From assembly GCF_900156175.1 (NCBI RefSeq), contig NZ_FTMV01000007.1, positions 186,001 through 250,000 of the forward strand: DNA of 64,000 nt, read 5' to 3'. The stretch comes from Janthinobacterium sp. TND4EL3. Lineage in GTDB: Bacteria; Pseudomonadota; Gammaproteobacteria; Burkholderiales; Burkholderiaceae_D. Positions 1 through 8,681 of this stretch are shown here, one piece after another (within the stretch, counting starts at the first letter, position 1; every line of letters begins with the position of its first letter). Made by a program: the position numbers and the translations under genes. A model generated the notes under the pieces. The model did not search any database. It was not told the origin of the DNA and worked only from the letters and a program-made list of their open reading frames with translations.

Positions 1-324
1 ATTACCGGCATCGCGCGCCTGACTGCGGGCCATGTGATGGAACTGGGCACGGCGCCGCCGCTGGCGCCGCAGGCCATCGTGCAAAATGCCGATATCGCCC
101 GGCTGGCGCAGGCCAGCGGCCTGGCCCTGCAGCCTCTCGTCATCGAACAAACGGCCGCCGGCGCGATGGCGCCGTCCGGCCAGCTTCCCGTGCGCGACTG
201 GCCGGCGCCCGACCTGGGCGCCGACAAGCACCGCGGCTATGCCTTCCAGTGGTATGCCCTGGCACTGATGGCTTTTTTATTTTTTGTCTTTACAGGATTT
301 CGACGTGCAAACAAACAGCCCTGA
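1..324 (+). CDS. SURF1 family cytochrome oxidase assembly protein, C-terminal part
   Basis: Only the last 107 or so residues are in the window; the start lies to the left. SURF1 proteins sit in the inner membrane and help insert heme a into subunit I of aa3-type cytochrome c oxidase. The visible part shows the end of the periplasmic domain with the family-typical HRGYAFQWYALA stretch, followed directly by one hydrophobic helix (ALMAFLFFVFTGF) and a short basic tail, the expected second membrane helix. The genes that follow on the same strand (SCO-like, ctaA, ctaB, SCO1) are all oxidase assembly genes. The next gene probably starts inside its 3' end. Confidence 0.9.
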   Translation: MTGIARLTAGHVMELGTAPPLAPQAIVQNADIARLAQASGLALQPLVIEQTAAGAMAPSGQLPVRDWPAPDLGADKHRGYAFQWYALALMAFLFFVFTGFRRANKQP

Positions 325-934
325 AGCAATGCAAGACAACCGCGATAAACAGCTCCAGAACAGCGGACGCTGGAAACTGCTGGCCGTGGTGGCCGTATGC
401 GCCTTTCCCATCATCGCCTCGTATTTCACGTATTACATCATCAAGCCGACGGGCCGCAACAATTACGGCGCCCTCATCGACCCGCGCCTGCACCCGATCC
501 CCGAGGCGCAGCTGCGCGTGACGGAACTCGACGGCACGGCGTCGCCGCTGGCCCAATTCAAGGGCAAGTGGGTGCTGCTGCAAACGGGGCCGGCCGACTG
601 CCAGGAAGCGTGCAAGAAACAGCTGTTCGCCATGCAGCAGTTGCGTTTGATGCAGGGCAAGGAACGCGAGCGCATCGAGCGCGTCTGGCTGGTGACGGAC
701 GAGCAGCCGCTCGATACCCTCGTGATGCGCGAATTCGACGGCACCAGCATGCTGCGCGTCAATAGCGACGCCCTGAAGGCGTGGCTGCCCGTGGAGGCGG
801 GCGGCAAGACGGACGAGCACCTGTACCTGATCGATCCGCTGGGCAACCTGATGATGCGCTTCCCGAAAGACGCGGACCCGAGCAAGGTCAAGAAAGACAT
901 CGCCAAGCTGCTCAAAGCTTCGGCGATCGGTTGA
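305..934 (+). CDS. SCO-like membrane-anchored protein of the oxidase assembly operon
   Basis: About 209 residues. A basic N-terminus is followed by one membrane helix (LLAVVAVCAFPIIASYFTYYII), then a thioredoxin-like periplasmic domain. It carries a Cys-x3-Cys pair (DCQEAC) where SCO proteins have their copper-binding CxxxC, and ends in a basic helix. I place the start at GTG 305 because AGGA lies 7 bases upstream; ATG 329 is the alternative. It lies between SURF1 and heme A synthase, so a role in copper delivery or thiol reduction during oxidase assembly is likely. Relatives are sometimes annotated as oxidase subunits, which the sequence does not support. The conserved SCO histidine is not obvious, so metal binding is unproven. 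Confidence 0.8.
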   Translation: MQTNSPEAMQDNRDKQLQNSGRWKLLAVVAVCAFPIIASYFTYYIIKPTGRNNYGALIDPRLHPIPEAQLRVTELDGTASPLAQFKGKWVLLQTGPADCQEACKKQLFAMQQLRLMQGKERERIERVWLVTDEQPLDTLVMREFDGTSMLRVNSDALKAWLPVEAGGKTDEHLYLIDPLGNLMMRFPKDADPSKVKKDIAKLLKASAIG

Positions 935-943
935 GGAGCACGC

Positions 944-2122
944 ATGCCGACGATGCATCTTTCCGCGCTGGCCCAGCTGGGTTTGACGGGCTTGCTGGTG
1001 GCGCTGTTGCCTTTGAGCATGGTGTGGGTGTCCGCGGACGCCAATAAGTACCGCAAGCTCGTGTGGATCGCCGTCTTCCTGACGGTGGACCTGATCATGT
1101 TTGGCGGCTTTACGCGCCTGTCCGATTCCGGCCTGGGCTGCCCCGACTGGCCCGGTTGTTATGGTTCTGCCAATCCTTTCCTGGCGCATGAGCATATCGT
1201 GGCGGCCGAGACCCTGATGCCGACGGGTCCCGTCACGGTGGTGAAGGCGTGGATCGAGATGACGCACCGCTACCTGGCCATGGCCATCGGCGTCTTGATC
1301 GTGGCGATGATGGTGCAGGCGTGGCGCCAGTGGAAGAAAAACAAACGGGCAGAGTTCGCCCCCGCGCTGCCGACGGCGCTGTTCCTGTTCGTCTGCCTGC
1401 AAGGCGCGTTCGGCGCCTGGACCGTCACCTTGAAGCTGCAGCCCGTGATCGTCACTATCCACTTGCTGCTGGGCATGGGCTTGCTGGCCATGCTGACGTG
1501 GCTGGGCGGGCGCCAGGATAACGCCGTCTCCCCCCTGCAACGCGCCGATGCGGACGCTGCCGTGCTGCGCCCCGTGCGCGCGCTGGCCGTCCTGTCGCTC
1601 GTGCTGCTGACGGTGCAGATCGCGCTGGGCGGCTGGGTGAGCACCAACTACGCCACGCTGGCCTGCACGGATTTCCCCCTGTGCGGCGGCAAAGTCATAC
1701 CGGAGATGGATTTCGAGCATGGTTTCCACCTGTGGCGCGAACTGGGCAAGACGGCCGCCGGCCATTACCTGCCGTTTTCCGCGCTGACGGCCATCCACTG
1801 GGTGCACCGCAACTTCGCCTTCGTCGTGCTGGCCGGCGTCGGCTATACGGTGTGGCGCGCGTGGACATTGCCATCCCTGCGCGGCACGGCGCGGTGGATC
1901 GCCGCAGTGCTGGCCCTGCAGGCGGCCACGGGCCTGGCGACGATTTACCTGAGCTGGCCATTGTCGATTGCCGTCCTGCATAACGGCGGGGCGGCGCTGC
2001 TCGTGTTGTTGCTGACCATGCTAAACTACAAGGCTAAATTCCAACTCGATGTAGCGCGGACACCTGCCTCCGCCGCCGCGCCAGTGCCCACGGCACCAGC
2101 CAGTTCTTCCCGTACCGCATAA
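944..2122 (+). CDS. ctaA: Heme A synthase (COX15/CtaA family)
   Basis: 392 residues, an integral membrane protein with about eight helices. It oxidises the methyl group of heme O to the formyl group of heme A for aa3-type oxidase. The signature GGFTRLSDSGLGCPDWPGC is near residues 50-70. A second copy of the half-repeat (GGWVSTNYATLACTDFP) is in the C-terminal half, and EMTHRYLA and IHWVHRNFA supply the paired heme-ligand histidines. A clear GAGGAG precedes the ATG. The stop codon abuts the start of ctaB, so the two are translationally linked. The C-terminal Ala/Pro/Ser tail is a non-conserved extension. Confidence 0.95.
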   Translation: MPTMHLSALAQLGLTGLLVALLPLSMVWVSADANKYRKLVWIAVFLTVDLIMFGGFTRLSDSGLGCPDWPGCYGSANPFLAHEHIVAAETLMPTGPVTVVKAWIEMTHRYLAMAIGVLIVAMMVQAWRQWKKNKRAEFAPALPTALFLFVCLQGAFGAWTVTLKLQPVIVTIHLLLGMGLLAMLTWLGGRQDNAVSPLQRADADAAVLRPVRALAVLSLVLLTVQIALGGWVSTNYATLACTDFPLCGGKVIPEMDFEHGFHLWRELGKTAAGHYLPFSALTAIHWVHRNFAFVVLAGVGYTVWRAWTLPSLRGTARWIAAVLALQAATGLATIYLSWPLSIAVLHNGGAALLVLLLTMLNYKAKFQLDVARTPASAAAPVPTAPASSSRTA

Positions 2123-3022
2123 ATGACTACACAGACACTCAGCCGTAAACCTACCCCCCGCATCGCCCAGTATTGGGCGCTGACCAAGCCCCGCGTGACG
2201 CAACTGGCCGTGTTTTGCGCCGTCATCGGCATGTTCCTGGCCAGCGAGGAGTTGCCCGACTGGCATGCGGTGGTGTTCGGCACCATCGGCATCTGGCTGC
2301 TGGCCGGTGCCGCGTTTGCCGTCAACTGCCTGGCCGAGCGCGAAATCGATGCGCGCATGGCCCGCACGGCGCGCCGCCCCATGGCCATGGGCGACATCAC
2401 GGTGAAACAGACGGTGGTGTTCGCGCTCGCGATCGGCGGCCTGGGCATGGCGATCCTGTATCACCTCGTCAATCCGCTGACCATGTGGCTGACCTTTGTC
2501 ACGTTTGTCGGCTATGCCTTGATCTACACCATGGTGCTGAAACCCGCCACGCCGCAAAATATCGTCATCGGCGGCCTGTCCGGCGCCATGCCGCCCGCGC
2601 TGGGCTGGGCCGCCGTCGCCAACGACGTGCCGATGCAGGCGTGGCTGCTGGTCCTGATCATTTTCGTCTGGACGCCGCCGCACTTCTGGGCGCTGGCCAT
2701 GTACCGCCGCGACGATTACGCGCGCTCGGGCCTGCCCATGCTGCCCGTCACGCACGGCATGCAATTCACGCAATTCCACGTGTGGCTGTACTCGATCGCG
2801 CTGGCCGCCACCACCTTGCTGCCGTACGCCGTGCGCATGAGCGGCCTGATCTACCTGGCTGCGGCCGTGGTGCTGAACGCCGGCTTCCTGTATTACGCGT
2901 GGAAGATGTACCGCCACTACACGGACTTGATCGCGCGCAAAGCCTTTACGTTTTCCATCATCTACCTGGCATTGCTGTTCGCAGCCTTGCTGGTCGATCA
3001 CTACATTCCCCTCGGAACATGA
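2123..3022 (+). CDS. ctaB: Protoheme IX farnesyltransferase (heme O synthase)
   Basis: 299 residues, a UbiA-superfamily membrane prenyltransferase with about nine helices. It transfers a farnesyl group to heme B to make heme O, the substrate of the upstream heme A synthase. The first catalytic motif reads [19 protein letters not shown], with Glu in place of the first Asp, a variant I recall as common in betaproteobacteria. The second prenyl-diphosphate region ([17 protein letters not shown]) and the [16 protein letters not shown] segment are intact. It starts immediately after the ctaA stop and its own stop overlaps the SCO1 start by four bases (ATGA). Confidence 0.95.
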   Translation: MTTQTLSRKPTPRIAQYWALTKPRVTQLAVFCAVIGMFLASEELPDWHAVVFGTIGIWLLAGAAFAVNCLAEREIDARMARTARRPMAMGDITVKQTVVFALAIGGLGMAILYHLVNPLTMWLTFVTFVGYALIYTMVLKPATPQNIVIGGLSGAMPPALGWAAVANDVPMQAWLLVLIIFVWTPPHFWALAMYRRDDYARSGLPMLPVTHGMQFTQFHVWLYSIALAATTLLPYAVRMSGLIYLAAAVVLNAGFLYYAWKMYRHYTDLIARKAFTFSIIYLALLFAALLVDHYIPLGT

Positions 3023-3612
3023 AAAAATACCTGACCCTGTTGCTGGCGGCCGCGCTGGCCGTCGTGCTGGCCGGCTGCGGCAAGCCTGCTGCGCCCAAGC
3101 TGGCATTCAAGAATACGGACGTGACGGGCCTGGGCTACGCGCGCGAATTCGCGCTTACGGACCACACGGGCCATCCGCGCACTCTGGCCGACTACAAGGG
3201 CAAGCTGGTGCTGATGTTCTTCGGCTACACGCAATGCCCGGACGTCTGCCCCACCACCATGGCCGACATGGCCCAGGTGATGCAGGAAATGGGTCCGCAG
3301 GCGGACCAGGTGCAGGTGCTGTTCGTCACCGTCGACCCCGAACGCGACACGCAAGCCCTGCTGGCGCAATACGTGCCGGCCTTCGACAAGCGTTTCGTGG
3401 GCCTCTATGGCAGCCTGGAGCAGACGGCCAAAGTGGCCAAGGAATTCAAGGTGTATTACGCCAAGGTCGAGGGCGAGACGGACAGCAGCTACACGGTCGA
3501 CCACACGGCCGGCACCTATGTGTTCGACCGCGAAGGCAAGATCCGCCTGTTCGTGCGCCACGGCGAAAAGCCTGCCGCCATCGCGCACGATCTTAAACTT
3601 CTGCTATCCTGA
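3019..3612 (+). CDS. SCO1/SenC family copper chaperone lipoprotein
   Basis: 197 residues. A lipoprotein signal peptide ends in LAGC, so the protein is anchored to the membrane facing the periplasm. The thioredoxin-fold domain has the copper-binding CPDVC motif followed by the [11 protein letters not shown] helix, the VTVDPERD stretch and the distal histidine in [11 protein letters not shown] proteins deliver copper to the CuA site of cytochrome c oxidase. It is the last gene of the assembly operon and overlaps ctaB by four bases. Together with the SCO-like protein at 305-934 this operon carries two proteins with CxxxC thiol pairs. Confidence 0.94.
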   Translation: MKKYLTLLLAAALAVVLAGCGKPAAPKLAFKNTDVTGLGYAREFALTDHTGHPRTLADYKGKLVLMFFGYTQCPDVCPTTMADMAQVMQEMGPQADQVQVLFVTVDPERDTQALLAQYVPAFDKRFVGLYGSLEQTAKVAKEFKVYYAKVEGETDSSYTVDHTAGTYVFDREGKIRLFVRHGEKPAAIAHDLKLLLS

Positions 3613-3654
3613 CCCGGTCGCGCCCCTGGGCGCCATCTTCAGGATCAGCAGTAC

Positions 3655-4734
3655 ATGGATAAACGTTTCGAGCCCCACGCCCGCCTGGCAGCCATCATCT
3701 TCTTGCTGATCGGCTGCTTTTTCGTCTTGCGGCCTTTCCTGGCCGCCATGCTGTTTGCCGCCTGCGTGGGCATTTCCAGCTGGCCCCTGTACCTGCTGCT
3801 GCTGGAACGCCTGAAAGGCCGCCGCAACCTGGCGGCCGCCATCATGACCCTGTCGCTGCTGCTGGTCATCGTGCTGCCGCTGGCCCTCGTTACCTACAAC
3901 CTGGCGGACAATGTCTCGCGCATCTACGAGCAGATCCGCGCCGCGCTGGAAGCGGGCGGCCTGCATCCGCCGGCCTGGCTGGCCAGCATTCCCGTCGTGG
4001 GCGACACCATCGCCGGCTACGTGGAGCGCCTGCTCGCCGACCGTGAGGAATTATTGAATTTGGGCAAGACCATGCTGGAGCCGGCGCGCCACTTCCTCGC
4101 TTCCGGCGGTATTTTGCTGGGCACGGGCCTGGCGCAGACCAGCCTGGCCGTGTTCGTCAGCTTCTTCCTCTACCGCGATGGCCAGCAATTGAGCCGCGCC
4201 CTGATGACGGGCGCCGGCCGCATCATCGGCGACAGCGCGCCCGGCGTGGGCCTGACCATCAGCCGCACCGTGCGCGGCGTCATGTATGGCTTGCTGGGCA
4301 CGGCGCTGGCGCAGGCGCTGGTGGCCGTGGTGGGCTTCCTGATCGCCGGCGTGCCGGCCGTCGCGCTCTTGGGCGTGGCTACCTTCATCTTTTCGCTGAT
4401 CCCCGTCGGCCCGCCATTGATCTGGGGCGGCGCCGCCATCTGGCTGTTTTCAGACGGCCAGACGGGCTGGGGCATTTTCATGCTGGTGTGGGGCGCGCTG
4501 CTGATCAGCGGCGTCGATAACGTCGTCAAGCCCATGCTGATCAGCCGCGGCAGCAGCCTGCCCTTCCTGCTGGTGCTGCTCGGCGTGCTGGGCGGCGTAC
4601 TGGCCTTCGGCTTCGTCGGCATCTTCATCGGGCCGACCCTGCTGGCCGTACTGTACAGCCTGCTGCAAACGTGGACGGTGGGCGAGACCACCGTGCCGCA
4701 GGGCAAAGATACGCTTACCTTGAAAAAAGACTAA
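3655..4734 (+). CDS. AI-2E family transporter (PerM/YdiK type)
   Basis: 359 residues with the PerM family layout: two N-terminal helices, a soluble loop (about residues 85-140), then a cluster of five or six helices. The PVGPPLIWGGAAIWLF and GFVGIFIGPTLLAVLYSL segments are typical. Members export small molecules or ions; the AI-2 label comes from one E. coli member (TqsA) and the substrate here is unknown. It starts 42 bases after SCO1, so it may be read from the same transcript. Its stop codon overlaps that of the convergent CorC-type gene by four bases, leaving no room for a terminator between them. Confidence 0.88.
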   Translation: MDKRFEPHARLAAIIFLLIGCFFVLRPFLAAMLFAACVGISSWPLYLLLLERLKGRRNLAAAIMTLSLLLVIVLPLALVTYNLADNVSRIYEQIRAALEAGGLHPPAWLASIPVVGDTIAGYVERLLADREELLNLGKTMLEPARHFLASGGILLGTGLAQTSLAVFVSFFLYRDGQQLSRALMTGAGRIIGDSAPGVGLTISRTVRGVMYGLLGTALAQALVAVVGFLIAGVPAVALLGVATFIFSLIPVGPPLIWGGAAIWLFSDGQTGWGIFMLVWGALLISGVDNVVKPMLISRGSSLPFLLVLLGVLGGVLAFGFVGIFIGPTLLAVLYSLLQTWTVGETTVPQGKDTLTLKKD

Positions 4735-6104
4735 TCACGTAGATCGGCATCGAGATCGCGTTCCTGTTTCGGGATCACCTTGATCAGCACGATGCGCGGG
4801 CCGTTCATCTTCTTGACGACGATGTCGAAGTCGACGAAGGTGATGCGCTGGCCCTGCTTCGGAATGTCACCGAGCTTGACCATGATCAAGCCGCCCACGG
4901 ATTCCACGTCGTCCAGGCCCAGTTCCTCGTTTTCGATATCGATGCCGAGGATGCGTTCGAGCGAGAAGATGGGCAGGCTGGCCTTGCCGATCAGGGTGCC
5001 GTCGCTTTGCTTGAGCCAGTCGTTTTCATTGCGGCGGAATTCGTCGCGGATTTCGCCGACCATGGCGCCGAGCAAGTTGTCCAGGGTGATGAAACCCAGC
5101 GGGCGCTTGCCTTTTTCGCCGATCAGGGCGAAGTGGGGCGCGCCGTCGCGAAAGCGCCGGAACAGTTCCAGGGCCGGCGTGCGCGCGGAAATGATGTCGA
5201 CGGGACGCAGAAACGGTGTGAGCGAAGTGATCGGCTTGCCCGCCTGCTGGGCAAAGAACAGGTCTTTCAGGTGCACCACGCCCAGCACGTCGTCGCCGTT
5301 GGTATCGAAATACGGGTAGCGGCTGAAGCGGTTGCGCAGCACCGTGTCGAGGTTTTCTTCCAGCGTACTCGACGCATGCAGGGCGATCACTTCATTGATC
5401 GGGCGCATCAGGTCCGACACCGTCATTTGTTCAAAATCAAGCGACTGGGCCAGGATGTTGCGCTCGTCGCGCGTAAACTTTTCGCCGGGCTGGCTGGTGC
5501 GCAGGATCAGTTTCAATTCCTCGGACGAGTAATGGGCATCGTGGCCGCCCTTGCCGGACAGGCCCGCCAGGCGCAGCACCCAGTTGGCGCTGGCGTTGAG
5601 CAGGTAGATGGCCGGGTACATGGTCCAGTAAAAGCCGTACAGGGGAATGGCGCTCCACAGGCCGACGGCTTCCGGGTTGCGGATGGCCATCGATTTGGGC
5701 GCCAGTTCGCCCACGACGATGTGCAGGAAGGAAATCACGCTGAAGGCGACGATGAACGAGACGCCGTGGATCAGCTCTTGCGAGGTGACGCCGATGGCGC
5801 CGAACAGCGGTTCGAGCAAGCCGGCGAACGCCGGTTCGCCGACCCAGCCCAGGCCCAGCGATGCCAGCGTGATGCCCAGCTGGCAGGCGGACAGGTAGGC
5901 GTCCAGCTGGCCATGCACCTTGGCCAGGATGCGGCCCCGCAGTCCCTGTGTCTTGGCGATGGCGCGGATGCGCGTGCGGCGCAAGGTGACAATGCCAAAT
6001 TCGGCGGCAACAAAAAAACCGTTCAGCGCGACCAGGAAGAGGGCGAGCAGGACTAGCAAGACATTGTGCATGGGGGCGCTGAAGATGGGCTGTAAAAACG
6101 ACAT
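4731..6104 (-). CDS. Hemolysin/CorC family membrane protein (CNNM-CBS-CorC_HlyC)
   Basis: 457 residues. Domain order: an N-terminal CNNM (DUF21) membrane domain of four helices (about residues 10-200), two CBS domains (about 215-340; MTVSDLMRPINEVIAL and the FFAQQAGKPITSL region) and a C-terminal CorC/HlyC domain (about 355-440; ILGIDIENEELG, VESVGGLIMVKLGDIP). Family members are linked to magnesium or cobalt efflux and corrosion of divalent-ion balance; the hemolysin name is historical. It is a single gene, convergent with the PerM gene. Function beyond divalent-cation handling cannot be read from the sequence. Confidence 0.9.
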   Translation of the reverse strand: MSFLQPIFSAPMHNVLLVLLALFLVALNGFFVAAEFGIVTLRRTRIRAIAKTQGLRGRILAKVHGQLDAYLSACQLGITLASLGLGWVGEPAFAGLLEPLFGAIGVTSQELIHGVSFIVAFSVISFLHIVVGELAPKSMAIRNPEAVGLWSAIPLYGFYWTMYPAIYLLNASANWVLRLAGLSGKGGHDAHYSSEELKLILRTSQPGEKFTRDERNILAQSLDFEQMTVSDLMRPINEVIALHASSTLEENLDTVLRNRFSRYPYFDTNGDDVLGVVHLKDLFFAQQAGKPITSLTPFLRPVDIISARTPALELFRRFRDGAPHFALIGEKGKRPLGFITLDNLLGAMVGEIRDEFRRNENDWLKQSDGTLIGKASLPIFSLERILGIDIENEELGLDDVESVGGLIMVKLGDIPKQGQRITFVDFDIVVKKMNGPRIVLIKVIPKQERDLDADLRD

Positions 6105-6190
6105 CTTAAACGACGAAGGCCGGCATAGCCTAATTTAGCCGCGCGCCCCGCCCGTGCAGGCGGGCGCGCGCGGCCGGTTTTTCGCGTTTT

Positions 6191-7525
6191 TCAGCCTTTG
6201 GCCGCCGTTTGCGGTCCGCCGCGCATGGCAAAGACCATGACGGCCGAGACGATGGCGGGAATGGCGACGACGAGGAAAATCGTGCTGTTGGGCCAGTTCA
6301 GGCGGATCAGCTCGCCACCGAGCACGGGGCCGATGATGGAGCCGATGCGACCCACGCCCAGGCTCCAGCCTATGCCCGTCGAGCGCAGGGTGGTCGGGTA
6401 GTAGCTGGCCGCCAGGGCGTTGACGGCAGGCTGGCCGCCCACCACGCAGAAACCGGCGATGAAGATGGTGATGAACAGGAAGGCCAGCGACACGTCCGGA
6501 CGGCCGATCAGGGCAATGGCCACGGCAGCGACCAGGAAGCAGGGCAGCAGGATGCGGCGGAAGCTGGAGCGGTCGATCAGCTGGCCCATGACGAGGGTGC
6601 CGATGGTGCCGCCCACTTGCAGGGCCGTGCCGGCCAGCACGGCGTTGGCCGTGGACAGGCCCGCTTCCTTGGCGATCGTCGGCAGCCAGTTGGACAGGAA
6701 ATACAGGTTCAGCAAGTTCATGAAGTTGATGACCCACAACAAAATCGTCATCTTCGCGCGGCCGCCCGTAAACAATTGCAGCACGGGGGCGCCCTTGTGT
6801 TCCTTTTCATGCACGAGGTATTGCGTGTCGGCCGTGATGGTGACGGTAGGGTCGATGCGTTTGAGCCACTGCGCCACCTTGTCGAGCTTGCGTTTCTTCA
6901 AGACCAGGAATTGCATCGATTCCGGCAGCAGGAAGAACATCAGCACGCCGATGACGAGCGGCACGACGCCGCCCACGTAAAACACGGATTGCCAGCCGAA
7001 GGCGGGAATCAGCGCGGCGGACAATAATCCGCCCAGCACGGCGCCCAGGGTAAAGCCGCACGACACCAGCATCATCAGGGTGACTTTCTTGCGCAGCGGG
7101 CTGTATTCGCCGGCCAGCGCCATGGCGTTCGGCATCACGGCGCCCAGGCCCAGGCCGGTAATGAAGCGTATCAGCTGCAATTGCTCGATATTCGTCGCCA
7201 GCGGCGTGACCAGCATGCACAGCGAAAAGAAGATGGTCGAGCCGATCAGCACGGGACGGCGGCCGAACTTGTCGGCCGTGATGCTGAAGACGAGCGAGCC
7301 GACCAGCATGCCCAGCAGGCCCGCGCCGAACACGGGACCCAGGTTGGCCTTGCTGACATGCCAGTCGGCAATGATGGCGGGCGCCACATAGCCCATGGCC
7401 TGCACGTCGAAGCCATCCATGATGACGCACAGCCCGCACAGGATCAGCATGCCGATCTGGAAGGAGCCTATCCTGTTGTTATTGATGAGATCGGGAATAT
7501 CGATCGTCTTGCCTGCCATGGACAT
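6191..7525 (-). CDS. MFS transporter, aromatic acid:H+ symporter (AAHS) type
   Basis: 444 residues with twelve predicted membrane helices. The DGFDVQAMGYVAPAI segment in helix 1, TADKFGRRPVLIG after helix 2 and LPESMQFLVLKK before the central loop are the usual AAHS (PcaK/GenK/MhbT) signatures, including the membrane-embedded Asp of the DGFD motif. Members import benzoate-type acids with protons. No ring-cleavage genes are next to it, so the substrate is open. The start is ATG 7525, with AGGAG seven bases upstream; a second in-frame ATG lies two codons later. A GC-rich hairpin without a T-run lies just past the stop. Confidence 0.88.
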   Translation of the reverse strand: MSMAGKTIDIPDLINNNRIGSFQIGMLILCGLCVIMDGFDVQAMGYVAPAIIADWHVSKANLGPVFGAGLLGMLVGSLVFSITADKFGRRPVLIGSTIFFSLCMLVTPLATNIEQLQLIRFITGLGLGAVMPNAMALAGEYSPLRKKVTLMMLVSCGFTLGAVLGGLLSAALIPAFGWQSVFYVGGVVPLVIGVLMFFLLPESMQFLVLKKRKLDKVAQWLKRIDPTVTITADTQYLVHEKEHKGAPVLQLFTGGRAKMTILLWVINFMNLLNLYFLSNWLPTIAKEAGLSTANAVLAGTALQVGGTIGTLVMGQLIDRSSFRRILLPCFLVAAVAIALIGRPDVSLAFLFITIFIAGFCVVGGQPAVNALAASYYPTTLRSTGIGWSLGVGRIGSIIGPVLGGELIRLNWPNSTIFLVVAIPAIVSAVMVFAMRGGPQTAAKG

Positions 7526-7649
7526 GGTAATGCTCCTGTTTTTTTATGGTAATCGCTCCCTGCCGGCGAGGGATGGGCGCGTGTTTGTCTCAGGCTTCAT
7601 TACAATCGCTTTTGATTGATTATTCAAACGTTATTTTCGAATGGATTTA

Positions 7650-8564
7650 TCAGGTTTCCTTGTGAATCTTCGGATGGCCCTGGATGGCGGCGAGGATCAC
7701 CCCGAGCGCCGGATGCATGATCTTGCGTTCGTTCGAAATCACATAAAACTGTTCGCGCAGGGACGAGGCATCGCCCACCAGCACGGCGCCGAACTGCTCC
7801 TCGATGTCGGCCGCCAGGCTGGCCGGGGCGAAGAACAGGCCCAGGCCCTTGCGGCCAAACGCGTTGAGCATGGCGTTGTCCTCGAATTCGCCGACCACGT
7901 CGGGGCGCACGCCTTGCTGCACCATCCATTCGTCGATGCGCCCGCGCAAGGCGTTATTGCGCGCCGGCAGCAGGAAGGGGGCGCCGCTGAGGCGGTGCGG
8001 AAAATCTTCGCGGTAGCGTTCGGCCAGGGCGGGGATGCCGAACAGTTTCATGGCGCTCTCTCCCCACAGGTGGCTGGACACGCGCAGGCTGGCACCGGCC
8101 GGCACGGCACGGTCCGTCAGCACCAGGTCCAGCTTGTGCAGGGCCAGGTCGGCCAGCAGCGATTCGAATTCATCTTCCAGGCACACGAGCTTGACGGGCT
8201 GGTCCAGGCTGCGCGTGGCGTCGAGCATGCGGTAAGCCATCAGTTTCGGCAGGGAATCGGAAATGCCCACCGTCAGGCGCATCTTTTCCGCGTCCGCATC
8301 GGCCAGCGCATCCTGCATCTGCTCGCCGAGCAAAAAAATCTGGTCCGCGTAGCCGAGCGCCAGGCGGCCCGCTTCCGTCGGCACGAGGCGGCGTCCCTGC
8401 GGCTGCAGCAGCGAGCGGCCCAGCTCCTTTTCCAGCAGGGCCAGCTGGGTGCTGATGGTTTGCACGGCCAGCCCCAGGCGCTCGGCCGCGCGCGTCACGC
8501 CGCCTTCCTTGGCGACGACCCAGAAGAAGTACAAATGGCGGTAATTGAAGCCCGTGGTTTTCAT
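7650..8564 (-). CDS. LysR family regulator, NhaR-like
   Basis: 304 residues. The N-terminal winged HTH (FNYRHLYFFWVVAKEGGVTR, then AERLGLAVQTISTQLALLE) and the effector-domain wording (GEFEDNAMLNAFGRKGLG) match NhaR, the sodium/pH-responsive activator of the nhaA antiporter in E. coli. No antiporter is adjacent; instead it is divergent from a DUF475 membrane protein with a 13-base palindrome between them (8593-8605). By LysR logic it may control that gene and itself. The MFS gene lies downstream on the same strand, 124 bases away, and could also be a target. The ion or ligand sensed is unknown. Confidence 0.85.
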   Translation of the reverse strand: MKTTGFNYRHLYFFWVVAKEGGVTRAAERLGLAVQTISTQLALLEKELGRSLLQPQGRRLVPTEAGRLALGYADQIFLLGEQMQDALADADAEKMRLTVGISDSLPKLMAYRMLDATRSLDQPVKLVCLEDEFESLLADLALHKLDLVLTDRAVPAGASLRVSSHLWGESAMKLFGIPALAERYREDFPHRLSGAPFLLPARNNALRGRIDEWMVQQGVRPDVVGEFEDNAMLNAFGRKGLGLFFAPASLAADIEEQFGAVLVGDASSLREQFYVISNERKIMHPALGVILAAIQGHPKIHKET

Positions 8565-8592
8565 CGCTGCATCCTCTATCTTCTGTTTTTAC

Positions 8593-8605
8593 GAAGTAAT
8601 ACTTC
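8593..8605. promoter_or_regulatory. Palindrome in the NhaR-like/DUF475 divergent promoter region
   Basis: GAAGTA-A-TACTTC is a perfect 6+1+6 inverted repeat. It lies 29 bases upstream of the LysR-type start and 77 bases upstream of the DUF475 start, flanked by two copies of TATCTTCT (8578-8585 and 8609-8616). A TATACT at 8641-8646 could be the -10 of the DUF475 promoter. Position and symmetry suit a LysR-type operator; binding is inferred only. Confidence 0.45.
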
Positions 8606-8681
8606 CATTATCTTCTATTTTTAAATATGTCACACGTCCCTATACTACGTCCCATTGAATTTGGATAACGGGGAACTATCG

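Noticed and set aside
290..1981. A 563-codon open frame on the minus strand opposite the oxidase assembly genes
   Set aside because: It is a high-GC shadow of ctaA and its neighbour: Arg/Gln/His-rich, no family features, no ribosome site, and the plus-strand genes are certain.
8565..8681. A manganese (yybP-ykoY) riboswitch before the DUF475 gene
   Set aside because: TerC-like genes often have one, but the gap is only 117 bases, AT-rich, and lacks the conserved riboswitch core.
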